The notes under the pieces were generated by a model, which was not told the DNA's origin, ran no database searches, and was given only the letters and a program-made list of their open reading frames with translations. This document shows, one piece after another, positions 26,001 to 37,480 of a stretch of DNA of 64,000 nucleotides (positions are counted from its first letter, which is position 1; the number at the start of each line of letters is the position of its first letter). The stretch covers positions 24,037,820-24,101,819 of the forward strand of contig OY727096.1 in the NCBI GenBank assembly GCA_963402885.1. Reading direction: 5' to 3'. A program made the translations under genes and the position numbers. Source of the stretch: Antedon bifida. Taxonomy: Eukaryota; Echinodermata; Crinoidea; Comatulida; Antedonidae.

Positions 26001-27288
26001 CGTTTGTTGAATTTCCACCATGTCTCATCAAGGACGGCTTCCAAGTAGTAACGCACCCAGCCATGAGCTCCCTCAAAAGTGGTCGGTATGTTTCTAAAAA
26101 TAGACAAAACATACTGTATTAACACTGAACTAATGGATTATACATTTAGAAAATTTTTTCTTAAGATTAAAAAGTACTTGAGTGAAAAACTGAGGCTTTA
26201 TTTATCAAACCAACATTATATTATAGAATAGTCTTCGCAGACTAATATTTAAGGGAACAAAATACAAATATTTGCTTAGGTTATTTTGAAAATGGATAAT
26301 TTACTTAAAGCAAGAGTTATTTTGTTTTGGTGGTGTCAATTGGCATTGGTCGAAATTGAAAACTTGTTAATACTTACGAGATAGGAAGTTGAAAACTGAA
26401 AGGAAAGCAATGATGACCTGCGGTTAACGTTACCATATCATTGGCTCCTGTTAGAAAAAGAAAATACAAATAAGTAAATATATGAGATTTAAATCTTTTA
26501 AATATTTAAAACAAGGATATCTTTGCTTCTTGTGGGATTTTGAGGATTTCTTACAAGCGAATTTCATTTTTAAACCTGTTTTTCGAAAATATCTGATATT
26601 TGAGACGATTTATTTCCAAAAGGGTGTCATGGGTGTCGATACTGTTTTTTAAATGATTTTTTCCAACACACCTTTCACTAACAGTTGCTGCAAAACATTA
26701 AAATATTCTTCACTGGCTCGATAGTGGACTGTACGAGTTGTACGGTTTTTACCGCTTCCGCTGGAGTGCTGCTCAGACCAATGAACCTGTGGATGATTAA
26801 TTCAAATACATTGTTTAAACAACACTTTCTATTTATTTGAATAATAATAGACACAAGTGACAGCATCCTAGATGTAAAGCAAACACCAGCAATGTTCACA
26901 CTAGTGTATAAACATGTTTAATTTTAAATTACATATTGTGCATACATAACATGGTTCATACTAGAACTATTTTAAATATAGATGTTGCACTTTAAATAAA
27001 CATGGATCACACTAAATGCACTTTATATAAAATGTTGTGCTATCATAAAGATGGTTCACACTAGATACATTTGCAAGATTGCTTTATTTTCACCTTCAGG
27101 CAAACATCACACTAACTATTAATAAACATTGAATATCTTACATTGGCTAGACCTTTAAAGTGCAGTTCACACAGACGAAGTTCATAATCTTTTTCGACAG
27201 CAATGTCCACACGACCAGACACGATTTCCCCTGGTGCGTACACACTTTGTGGTTTGTCGAGAATAATCTGAAATAGTTGTAACTTCAT
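23015..27288 (-). CDS. Arrestin-domain-containing protein (alpha-arrestin, ARRDC type), complete
   Basis: Alpha-arrestins are adaptors that link membrane cargo to NEDD4-family ubiquitin ligases through PPxY motifs. Coding exons: 27288-27142, 26786-26672, 26447-26378, 26093-25940, 24974-24875, 24566-24310, 23513-23336, 23163-23015. They sum to 1170 nt, 389 aa, all in phase. Seen: the N-terminal arrestin fold starts MKLQLFQIILDKP with YAPGEIVSGRV; GHHCFPFSFQLP and EGAHGWVRYYLEAV are typical N-domain signatures; a Cys cluster CCCCCATH begins the C-domain; LHVDIPMAVDCRIDIPVVIG closes it. One PPSY motif sits at aa 342-345; an upstream PPTQY does not fit PPxY. Human ARRDC2/3/4 carry two PPxY motifs, so one may be missing here. 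An acceptor just before the ATG implies a 5' UTR exon upstream. Confidence 0.94.
25620..25876 (+). pseudogene. LINE reverse-transcriptase C-terminal relic
   Basis: In the arrestin intron between exons 26093-25940 and 24974-24875, the plus strand encodes KRPPGRPKDNW and then, after a one-base frameshift in an A run near 25775, DLKGQN and NRWKRIVESVM before a stop. The order (basic GRPxxxW, DL, then RW-R-V) is typical of the C-terminal end of non-LTR retrotransposon polyproteins. It is frameshifted, truncated at the 5' side and antisense to the host gene. Confidence 0.65.
26896..27068. repeat. Degenerate tandem repeat, about 50-58 bp unit
   Basis: Roughly three units punctuated by CATGGTTCACACTAG-like segments (26896, 26951, 27006, 27053), in the first coding intron of the arrestin gene. 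Confidence 0.6.
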
Positions 27289-29741
27289 GATCTGAAAAAA
27301 AAACCAAAAACATTCAATATATTGTTCTAGTAAAGAAAATCTCAAAAGATTAGACAGAATAGTAATCTTTTATGGAGTTTTAAAATACTTCTATTTTATA
27401 TTTTGGTTGAGAGCCTAAAAAAATCAACTCATGCTGGCTAGGTCACACCCTTGAAATAAATAAATTCGGTCAATTTATAAAATATTTTTATAAGGATGTA
27501 GCAGAAACAGGAACCAAATTGCATGTTGTGGTTATGAAAGTGGAATAGTCTTTCTTTTATAACAAGGTACTGTATTTACTATATGTTGAAACTTGTATAA
27601 TACAAAAGAAAAAAATGTATGCACATTGTACTCAAACAATCTAGGAATTGTAGGGTTTTTGTTAGTCATGATCAGGAAGACTTCATATTATAGTATAATA
27701 CAATTGATAATTAGTCCATGGAGGAAATATATATATTTCCTTCATGATTATTCCTAATGATGCCTTCTTACAACATATAAACTTTGTTTAATTAGGCATT
27801 AACTACTGTACTGTTCTGTTAGATGTAGGCATACAGTAATAATACATTTTCATTGTTACTTTATATGGATGTTAATTCTTAAATAAAGATAAAATGAAAT
27901 ACAACTTTATTATGAGGTAATAATCAATATTCAAGTACCGTATGGTAATTATCTTAATTTATTGCATTTTTATTTGAGTAGAGATCAGTACATTGAGGTT
28001 ATAAAGCATTACCTCAGGCATGCGCTACATAAGGCACTAAGGGATCATGTCAAATATTAATGATTTATATTATTTTATATTATATATTTATAATATTGTA
28101 CAAGTCAATTTGTATAAACAAACATGTTAATAAACAAAATGTAGTTACTTACAGCAGTAAATGTAGTAGAATAATTTTGACATGGTCCCTAAATCATCAA
28201 TAAATTTCATATACATACAGTCAACCATTATTATAGAGAGAAGTAGACAAATACTGGTTTAGTATCAAATTACAACAATAATAAATAGGGAGAAAGTATT
28301 GATCAGATGGTAGTCTGAATTTAAATTATTCAGATGCTACTGTTTATTTGTATTATATTGACCTATCCTACTAACTAGAGAAGAAACCTGACAGGCCCTA
28401 CAAGTTTCATAAGCCCTTCATAAGACAGTCTAAATTTAGGCTAAATAGGGCCTAAACTAGGCCTAGAGTAGCATCCCTTCTGTGGTGAATTACCTGCTGT
28501 GGTGGTGGGGGCGGGTGTGATGTGTGGTAGAATGGCCTCGACGTGGAGGGCCTAAACTAAAACAACTAAAACTAGCCTAAGCATCGATGTAAATGAACAA
28601 ACCGTTACTATGCGGATATTTAACCTACGCAATTGTTAACATTTAGTAATAAAAATAAAATAGAGAATTTACCAAATTTTGAACTACTGTACTTACTCTC
28701 CTCAACAAGTTAACAAACGATTCTTCCCCACACACACTACCACTGTTTTAATCTGTTTATAAATACTCTGTAAAGCAACAGCAACATAACAAAACTAAAA
28801 GTACCCCCTCTAGCGTTAGGTAGGATAGTGAGTCTATTTTTGTCACGATACATAGGCTTGTTATATAATAGTATAGTAAATCATGACAATATAATCACTT
28901 ATTAATTTGTCCATTGGGTACATTATTTATTCACAACGAAGATATATTCTAATCCTCACTATTATGACAGTAGGCCTGAAATTAAATTTAAATTTATTGT
29001 CAACAATTTAAAAAGATTCGACTCCATGGTCAACAGTACTGATATCTTTATTATACAATTGTCTGTATCGGTCTCAATCATTGATGGTACGGTAACATTT
29101 ATATATGGTACATGAATTGAATCTTTCCTATCTGATTGCCCTTTTCACTATGTATTTCTAAGGCAATCAAACCGTACCCATTACATACTGCGTACTACAA
29201 GAAAGAAATAGTCCAACATCACTCACGCTTTTTCAGATGATCCGGGAAAGAGCATTACATCACTATAATACACGCAGATGATGTGAAATTCTTTAAAAAT
29301 ATTTGAAGATTCATAGACGAAAAAATGAAAGAAGCACTCACGAGGTTTATGGTAAATGAATATATTTATACATCACATTTAAGTTTCAAAATCAACAACA
29401 CAATACCACTTTCCACTGTGATTTTGAAAAATAGCCTAAACACGAGAATATAAAATTCACCTAACGACATGTGACGATAAAGTCATTTGGAAGTGTTTCA
29501 TTGTTTCAAACCCAACCGCCCTACCAATGTGGTCATGTCACGACAAGTCGGCCCTGGTCAAACCATAGCTTGCTACTAAAACCTGGCAAAAATCTGGCAG
29601 CCAAACCAATTTTTGGTGCCAAAACTGGTCAGGCCTGTATAAAATTGGTCCGTGGTGAGAACTGTTTGTGGCAGCCAAAGGTTCGGCCTTACAAATACAA
29701 TATGGATCATATTTTTTAAGAAGTACCAAATGTTGACAGTT
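27289..29741. other. Upstream region of the alpha-arrestin gene and 3' flank of SLC16 copy 1
   Basis: No coding gene seen. It contains a short-TIR element (28040-28191), a CTAGGCC-rich patch near 28430-28560 that may mark the arrestin promoter, and a less AT-rich block at 29500-29720 with repeated GGCAGCCAAA in opposite orientations. The open frames in that block are not supported as genes. Confidence 0.55.
28040..28191. mobile_element. Short-TIR element, about 150 bp
   Basis: Left end AGGGATCATGTCAAATATTA and right end TAATTTTGACATGGTCCCTA are inverted copies of the end shared by the short-TIR family. The interior is AT-rich and non-coding. Confidence 0.6.
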
Positions 29742-32700
29742 TCAAATTTCCAAAAGTATAACGGGTTGTTCCAGGCGGCTTGCCATCAGTGACTCGCGGC
29801 GCTTTTTGCGTCCTTTGCTGTACGAGAAACCAACCATCAAAATAGAAGAAATCAAAAATGCCCCACCAACCACCGCAAATGAGCAATTATAATCTCCTGT
29901 GGCATCATATAGTGCACCTGGAAGACAATAATAGATAAGGTGTAATGCAAACAAGTATTTTTAGTAGCCGCAACGTGGGTTGATGACCAAAGCGACAGTT
30001 CGGATGATCCATCGCGTTGTGAATGGTCAAAATATATTTTAATTTAATGATTTATTGAATACTTAACATTAATGCGTTGCGCTTGTGTCCTTTGTTGTGT
30101 CCAAGTGGCAAACAAGCTTTAGTCACACTTTGAACACTGCGCATCTGCACAAAAGTTGTTGGATTACTTGTGTACTGCGCCCCATACACGAGTGCACCTG
30201 TGTCACCAAACATTTGAGAGCATTCAATCTACCGCGTCGCTAAAGCTTGGTTCCCACTAGGACGAAACGCATGGACGTAAACGCATCGCAAGCGTGTTGA
30301 CCAATGACAAGCGACAGTTCGAATAATCCATCGGTTGTGATTGGTCAAATACCTTACGTTGCGTTACGTCGTTGTGTTGCGTCTCTGGTAGGAACCACGC
30401 ATTAGGAGGAATATAACGTATACATTAATGCGTTATTACAGTCCAGTTGGTCGTTCAGATTTAAATCCAAAGGTCATCATCTGGATCCAGAGAATCAACC
30501 AAAGGGTCCGCCGACGACTTGGCCAAACAACCTTACGGTATGTGAATATTACATCCATCCATCCGGTCATAGGTCGTTACAAAAGCTCTCTATATCATAG
30601 CGTTTCTTACCTGATATATATCCACCAAATAAGGAACCAAATCCTCTGAAGAGATTCAACCATGCAATAGCCCCGCCCAGCATACGTGAAGGAACACTGC
30701 CCCTCACGATTGGAACAAAAGCACACTGGCATATCCCGCTTACCATCCCAAAACACACAGTGTAGATCAGAAATGTAGCGAAGCTATTACAAAGCAAAGA
30801 AAGCAATGTCAAGATGCCAATGATGGCAAGTGCCAGTGTGTAGAGACGCACGGCTGACATTATCCCCCGATCGATGATCATGCCATGAGTGGCTCGACTT
30901 ATCATGCTTGTGACACCGACACCTGATAGCAGGAATGTGGCTGCAAACGGGTCGACGCCTTCAGAGATACCTCTTGCAACAATATGCGACACCATCGCAG
31001 TGTTGGCTCCTCCAGCTATTACGCTCACCGGTAAAAGAAAACGATATTTTGGTATTGAAAATATTGGAAGATCCATAGCATTGAGAAACCTTCGTATATT
31101 TGAAACATTCGTCTTTTGTGTGACAGAATCTATAGTCTCATCTTGTTCGGCATCTGCAGAAGGAACAGCGTCATACACAGCACTAGATTCTGTTGGTCTA
31201 CCATTATTTAAACTATTGTCAACATAACGATCATTAGTATTATATATATCGTTGTCATTGTTTATCTTACTTTCCATGTTGATATCTTCCAGTTTATATT
31301 CTTGTAGGCCTATGTCGTTAGAAATGTTTTTCGTTTTGGTATTGGGACGGAATAATGCACCCATTGCTATAACATGCATGCAAATACCGCTTAGAATTAC
31401 CATGGCACCTCTCCATCCATACCGTACAGAAAGATATTCAGCTAATGGCGGCAGCATGAACATGCCAGTGTCTGCTCCAGCCATAGCAAGACCATTGGCA
31501 GTGGCATACTTCTCATCAAAGTATTGTGTAACCACCAGAAGACACGGATTAACTGCGAGTCCAATACCAATTCCTACGGAAATAATTGCAATCCAGACAC
31601 AACATTTAAACAACAAACATAAAGCACAGGACGAAAGAATAGGAAGCTTTTGGTTTCACGATCGACGACCTAACTACATACGTCACGTTAATTGGGATTG
31701 GCACGATCCAGGTTGGTCGGTCGTCGTAAATCGTAACTGTTGACTGACACGAAAACACGAATGTCATGACACAAACAAGACAACTAAATTCGCGGTTTTA
31801 ATTCATTTGGGCTCATGGCATGTGAAATATAAATCAAACCTACCTGTCAAAACATCAATACATAAAATCAGTTGAAAGATGTTGGTGGAAAAGGATGTTA
31901 GAAACAAGCCAACAGTCATAAATACCCCACCAATCATTGTAACACTCCTGTGTGAATATCGTTTACATAGCATAGACGCAGCTAGTCCTGAAACAGATAG
32001 TGAGAACAAATTGTTATCTATAATGTAGTAAGTAATGATGGTATGATTCAGACAACATTGTCAATGTCAAACACATTGTTTTTAGGGGTACGATCAGTCT
32101 TCGAGAATGGAGAACAAAATCTACCTCTAGACGAAATATTGAAAACTACGAGAAATCTGAAATTTAGCATATGTCCCAAATATATCTGTTAAGCAACTGA
32201 CCATAGTGTAGGAAAGTAAATAGTTTTTAAATAATAAATAAATAATAGCAGGATTTTTACTCAAGTACTCAAGGGGCATTCAAAAAATAAAAAACAAATC
32301 ATACAAATTGCTTAGATCCTATAAGATGTGTATACTTAATAATAGAATACATAATATAAAATGATTGTAGCAGGGGCATACGGTCTTAACTGTTTCAACG
32401 TTCCACCACCACGAATCACCTACTTTTCACTCAGACTCCTCTTACTTGCACGTAGGCCTACTCCAACTCTCACCTTTCATTCACGGCATTTAATAAATAT
32501 AAGTATTATTATGTACTGCACTCAGTCTTAATTCCTCTATAAGACAATGATAACGTGTTTACCTGCTATACACAGAAATGGATAAGGCAGTGTTGTGATC
32601 GTTCCCATCAATCCTGAATTCGCTTTAAACTCGCCTTGGAAGCGAACAAAAAAGACACCCAAACTTCTGAGCAATCCAATGCTGAGAAGATGGCCCACGT

Positions 32701-32761
32701 GAGATCCGAACACCACTACGAATTTCCAATAACTTGGAACGTTTCTGCGAGACGTCTTCAT
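29742..32761 (-). CDS. SLC16 / monocarboxylate transporter-like protein, copy 1
   Basis: Twelve-helix major-facilitator transporter of the SLC16 (MCT) type in the plasma membrane; substrate unknown. Exons: 32761-32563, 31987-31844, 31573-30611, 29917-29742. They sum to 1482 nt, 493 aa, with every intron in phase 1. Seen: TM1 begins PSYWKFVVVFGSHVG; the TM4-5 region carries YFDEKYATANGLAMAG at aa 132-147, matching the MCT pattern YFxKRRxLAxGxAxAG; a long hydrophilic acidic loop (about aa 185-270) separates the two six-helix halves; TM8 has SRATHGMIIDRG; the protein ends with a basic KGRKKRRES tail. The canonical TM1 motif DGGWGW is replaced by SYWKF. It is the tandem paralogue of the gene at 37481-42750. 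Confidence 0.92.
29962..30122. mobile_element. Palindromic MITE family A, degenerate copy
   Basis: Contains GATGACCAAAGCGACAGTTCGG and the inverse TTGTGAATGGTCAA, ending GGCAAACAAGCTTTA. It lies in the last intron of SLC16 copy 1, close to a better-preserved copy at 30241. Confidence 0.65.
30241..30403. mobile_element. Palindromic MITE family A, well-preserved copy
   Basis: Starts TAAAGCTTGGTTCCCACTAG and ends GTAGGAACCACGCATTA. The arms hold GTTGACCAATGACAAGCGAC and its near-complement. It lies in the last intron of SLC16 copy 1. Confidence 0.85.
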
Positions 32762-32877
32762 GTTCTCTTTATTGTTATGTCATGTTCGTCATTCAAAATA
32801 TCTATTAAGATCAATTAGTATATAGTATTAACAGTCCATCTTTCGGAAGAATTATGGGGGTTTGGTTACACCGGTGA

Positions 32878-32911
32878 GGTGGGAGGGGGGGGTGGGGGGG
32901 GGGGGGGGTGC
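32878..32911 (+). repeat. Poly-G run with G-quadruplex potential
   Basis: A 33-base run of nearly pure G with two T interruptions, about 120 bases upstream of the SLC16 copy 1 start codon, so in its 5' UTR or promoter; the transcribed strand orientation makes it C-rich in RNA. Confidence 0.8.
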
Positions 32912-33439
32912 TGGAGGTATACATTGTACGGATATCTCAGCCCCTGTCGTGGACAAACAAAATGAGCGCCGTTTTGTGGACGACACGAATGTTATGTGTC
33001 GTCCACACCTTGTGCACAACCAGCACAATTAGACTGTACTATAAACAGGTTAGGCCTACCAATTCCCCACATTTACATTTTACATTAAGTCTGTATAATT
33101 CAATGGGTTTCACCAGGGCCAAAACGACCGTGCTAAAAATCTTACAAATTACAAACTTTTGCTATATCTGTCAGTGGACTTCAAATCATTAAAAACAGAG
33201 AAACACTGTTATTTTAAAAGGAAACACGTTTAAAACATGAAAAATAGATGAATAAATCATAAAATGCAAAATGAACTCACACTCAGAACACATTGAAGCT
33301 TCCTGCAACGGCTAATTCTTTGGTGGTATATAGTACGGTAAGTACACATTTTTCGAGAACCTAATTTACTGAAAGGGTTCAAAGTACACATCATACCTTA
33401 TGTAGGAAAAGTGGTTGAAAACATTACACAATTCGTTGA

Positions 33440-34040
33440 GATAAGGCAAATAAACATTGCAGTGTCATCTCGGGGGCATCCTGGAACATTTAAAAACCAA
33501 CATGACATTTGTGTCATCTCGGGCAAGGGGACATTTAGACACCAATTACATTTGTAGTGTGATCCCGAGCAAAGGAACATTTAGAAACCAACATGACATT
33601 TGAAGTGTCATTGGGACAAAGGGACATTTAGAAACCAACATGACATTTGAACTGTCATTCGGGCAAAGGGACATTCAGAAACCAACATGACACTTGAAAT
33701 GTTATTCGGGCAAAGGGACATTTAGAAACCAACATGACATTTGAACTGTCATTCAGGCAAAGGGACATTTAGAAACCAACATGACCATTTGAAGTGTCAT
33801 TGGGGCAAAGGGACATTTAGAAACCAACATGACATTTGAAATGGCATTGGGGCAAAGGGACATTTAGGAACCAACATAACATTTGAACTGTCATTCGGGC
33901 AAAGGGACATTTAGAAACCAACATGACATTTGCAGTGTCATTCGGGCAAAGGGACATTTAGAAACCAACATAACATTTGCAGTGTCATTCGGGCAAAGGG
34001 ACATTTAGAAACCAACATGACATTTGAAATGTCATTCAGG
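33440..34040. repeat. 47 bp minisatellite, about 12-13 copies
   Basis: Unit reads GGGCAAAGGGACATTTAGAA then ACCAACATGACATTTGAAGT and GTCATTC. The central copies are almost identical and those at the low-coordinate edge more divergent. There are no unique spacers, so it is not a CRISPR array. Confidence 0.92.
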
Positions 34041-34593
34041 GATAAGAAACACTCGATTCTCGTACGTTAGTAGGTTCTTTCTAACCCTAACCCTTCACCC
34101 ACTATACACTAAACCATTTATTAATATTATTTATTACTTAATCCATGGTCCTACTTATAACCATAATTTGAATATTCATAACTTCAGTTTTAAGTGAAAT
34201 TATAAAAAAGGGTGACAAATCAGCGTAAGCCGATTTTATGGGCCCTCAACAAAAAACATGTAATAGACTTCTTAATTAACTAGATTATTTTTTCAACCAC
34301 ATCGAAACAATTTCAATCTTATTATCTCTAGAGGCCTATATGATTGAATGTTCCCAGACATTGATCGACGACATAAACGTGTGTTTAGCCAGAAGTTTTC
34401 CAGCCGATGAAACGATGTCATTAACCTGGCCTAAGTGCTTGAACGTGATTGAATGTACACTTAACAGTAATGTTTGAATAATGCCATTTAAAAATGCTAA
34501 AGTTCAGACAATTATTTCATAATACACTTCGGATGATAAGATAATCTTGAATAATGGTTTATTCATTGAGTTGCCAACTTTAGGCCTACTCTG

Positions 34594-34949
34594 TAAAGCT
34601 TGGTTCCCACTAGCGATGCAACGTAACGCAACGTATGGAAATGCCCTTCTAAAGCGTGGTTCCCACTAGGACGCAACGCATGGACGTAGACGCAACGCAA
34701 GCGAGTTGACCAATGACAAGCCACTGTTCGAATAATCCATGGCTTGTGATTGGTCAAATCACTTACGTTGCGTTACGTCCTTGCGTCGCTAGTGGGAACC
34801 ACGCTTAATAATTGTGTTTTCCCCCGCCTGCGTGAAATCAAACCTGCGATGTTTGCACCATCCGTCGTCGGTTCCCACTTGTGATTACGCAATACAGCAC
34901 CTTGCGTCAATACGTCGTAGCGTTGCGTCGCTAGTGGGAACCACGCTTT
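34594..34949. mobile_element. Palindromic MITE (family A2), interrupted by a second MITE
   Basis: Outer element starts TAAAGCTTGGTTCCCACTAG and ends CTAGTGGGAACCACGCTTTA. Its halves (34594-34649 and 34808-34949) join to match, in reverse orientation, the uninterrupted element at 36088-36277, including CGCCTGCGTGAAATCAAACC and CGTCGGTTCCCACTT. The interruption is the family A copy at 34650-34807. Confidence 0.85.
34650..34807. mobile_element. Palindromic MITE family A, inserted inside another MITE
   Basis: Starts TAAAGCGTGGTTCCCACTAG and ends CTAGTGGGAACCACGCTTA. The best-preserved palindrome of the family in this window, with GTTGACCAATGACAAG and CTTGTGATTGGTCAA in the arms. Confidence 0.88.
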
Positions 34950-35370
34950 AAGTGGGCAATATTCAGTCACACCCCACAGGATTTTATATGATTAAATTCT
35001 TACGACACAAATAGCCTAACAGGTTTGTACAAAATACTACAATGCTCAGAGATTTACCGATTAAACTGGTTTTTATTGTTGTATACGTTTTTTTATGGAC
35101 ATTAAGCAAACAATAGATTCTATTATTATCGGTTAAGATTCGGAAAAGGAAACAGGCGAGGTAAAAGTTCATACTAGCACACAAACCGACGTTTAATGCT
35201 GTACTTCAATTCAATCATGGAGGTATAAAGTCTAATCTCTGAAATATATTCTTTTTATCAAATATTGTAAAATACTACTTTTCAGCCTTTTGACTGAATT
35301 AAAAATCTAATTGTATACCTCCCATGATGCTTCAATGCAGGAATGAAATTTGATAATGAAAATTGTCATA

Positions 35371-35405
35371 ACTTTAATACTGTAGTTACTGCAGTAAATA
35401 TATTT
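35371..35405. repeat. Short-TIR repeat family, solo fragment
   Basis: TACTGTAGTTACTGCAGTAA-type sequence as found beside the other short-TIR ends (10170, 2030). Isolated fragment. Confidence 0.4.
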
Positions 35406-36087
35406 TGTTTACTCTTCGGCAAACCGCATTTCGGCAAACTGCATTTCGGTAAATTTGGCTTCGACCAGCACACTTTCGACAAGGTTCGTAAATATTGAGA
35501 TTTCGATTGTTGACGACCAAGAAGGTCCCACGAATTACACAACAACAACGCTCTGGATTATGCATTACTTTATTGAAAATATATTAGCACTTTTAAAATG
35601 AAATACTTTTTTAAAGAGGTTGAAAACATTGAATTAAAAACATGGGCCTTATTCTATGAGAATATAAAAGGGCTGACACAAGCTAAATAGTACACCTGAG
35701 CAGAAATGTATATTACAATGTATAATACATAAAAATAAAATATTAATGTGTTAAAGAATACAATGTGACCAATTAATATTACATATACCGTAGACAATAT
35801 TAGTAGTAAATCTAAAGCTAATTAAAAAAAAACCACATAAACATGTTATTATTGCAGGAAGTATATAATGACCTACAAATAAGTAGGTTCACCTTTACCA
35901 GGATAAAAGTGTATAATAATAAAACAACACTATATAAAATGTATTCAGCAAGTGCAGAAAGGAATATCATTTACCAGGAGATAAGTGATATACATGGGCC
36001 AAACCAGAACAAATACTATTACTCCATAACCGACTAATCAATAGAAAAAGTACATTACAGTAGAGCCTCTATTTTGGGACACCTCTG

Positions 36088-36277
36088 TAAGGCGTGGTTC
36101 CCACTAGAACGCAACGCAGCGACGTATCGACGCAAAGTGGGAACCGACGATGCAATAGTGCTGCAAACATCGAAGGTTTGATTTCACGCAGGCGGGGGCA
36201 AACGCAATGATTGGAAGGGCATTTTCTTACGTTGCGTAGATTGCGTTACGTTGCGTCGCTAGTGGGAACCAAGCTTA
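36088..36277. mobile_element. Palindromic MITE family A2, uninterrupted copy
   Basis: Starts TAAGGCGTGGTTCCCACTAG and ends CTAGTGGGAACCAAGCTTA. It shares ends with family A but has a different centre (GATTTCACGCAGGCGGGGGC). It serves as the empty-site reference for the nested insertion at 34594-34949. Confidence 0.85.
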
Positions 36278-37019
36278 AAAGGGAAAATTTCCCGTAAAAT
36301 GCACGAGGGGCACTAGAGCTAATCCTATTTTCAAGAGTCAACACTTTGTTTTGAAGGTGTCCCGTTAATAGAGGTTCTACTGGTTCTACTATAGTTATTA
36401 TAAAAACAAAAGTATTTCAACTCAGGATAAATAAGGATACTGTTTTGTGTATAGACATAATGAATACATAGTACAATATATTTGTAGACAGAACAGTGAA
36501 TACAATTTAAACTTATATTATTGTGCAAGTTATTAAGTTGCAGAAGCATATTGCAGAAAGTAATGAAAGAAAATAATACTTTTACGAAAAAAGAAATGAA
36601 AATTATCTTATAATAAAAATAAAATATTTATAGTCTTATTTTTTTGTAACAAAAATACAGATTTTTATAAGTACAATATTTAAATATTATAGTCATTATA
36701 AAAATATATTACAGTTCACGCACTGTAGTAGAACAGTATACTAGGAGTGTACTCTATTTAATTCTTTTAAAAATACTTAGTTATAACAATATGTTAAGTA
36801 AGTCTTTGGGATTTTTCTTTGTATCTTATTACAAAGGTTTTGTTAAATGACTTCTGTGTGAATTGCATGACTGCCACAGGCCTACAGCAATCCTTTTGTG
36901 ATGGGCTGTATAGGATTCTAAAAGCAAAGGCCCTTGATGCTTTCTGGTACGCAAATGACCAGAAAAAAAAAACAGTAAACCCAAGAATTAAATACTATAT
37001 GAATCTTTTTTAGGGTACC

Positions 37020-37330
37020 GGTGGGATGTGCGTGAGACATGGGAGATTCTAGTGGGGGTTAGTGGTTTTAGTGGGGGTGAGTGGTTCTAGTGGGACGTGA
37101 TGGATTCTAGTGGGTATGAGGTATTCTAGAGGGGTGTGAGGGATTTTAGTGGAGTGCGAGGGATTCTAGTGGGGTGCGAGGGATTCCATTGGAGTGCGAG
37201 GAATTCTACAGTAGTGGGGTGTGAGGGATTCTAGTGGGGTGTGAGGGATTCTAGTGGGGTGTGAGGGATTCTAGTGGGGCGTGGGGTTTCTAGTGGGGCA
37301 TGGGGGATTCTAGTGGGGTGTGAGGGGTTC
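37020..37330. repeat. About 20 bp minisatellite, roughly 15 copies
   Basis: Unit GTGGGGTGTGAGGGATTCTA with many variants. It lies 150-460 bases 3' of the SLC16 copy 2 stop, so probably in its 3' UTR or flank. Confidence 0.88.
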
Positions 37331-37480
37331 TGCAAAGCCTGGATATAAGTACAGTTTCAAGTTCTAAAATTGTTTATGATATGACAGACTATATTGGTTT
37401 TGGTCATTGTGTTTTGCAAAATGTTAAACAATGAAGCACAGTAGATACATCTATTATGGTATTTAAGCTGCAAATTCCTT

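Larger units (their letters stand above)
32762..37480. other. Spacer between the two SLC16 genes
   Basis: No coding gene seen across 4.7 kb. It holds a G-run (32878-32911), the 47 bp minisatellite (33440-34040), nested MITEs (34594-34949), another MITE (36088-36277) and a 20 bp minisatellite (37020-37330). The copy 1 promoter should lie at the low-coordinate end and the copy 2 3' UTR at the high end. Confidence 0.6.

Noticed and set aside
25727-26125. 132-residue minus-strand frame as one exon of the arrestin gene
   Set aside because: Only 26093-25940 belongs to the gene; the rest runs past a good splice donor into the antisense of the LINE relic.
29471-29719. 82-residue frame in a less AT-rich block
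   Set aside because: No family features, overlaps internal inverted repeats and the presumed 3' UTR of SLC16 copy 1.
33440-34040. Possible CRISPR-like array
   Set aside because: Units are contiguous 47 bp repeats with no unique spacers, in a eukaryotic genome; this is a minisatellite.
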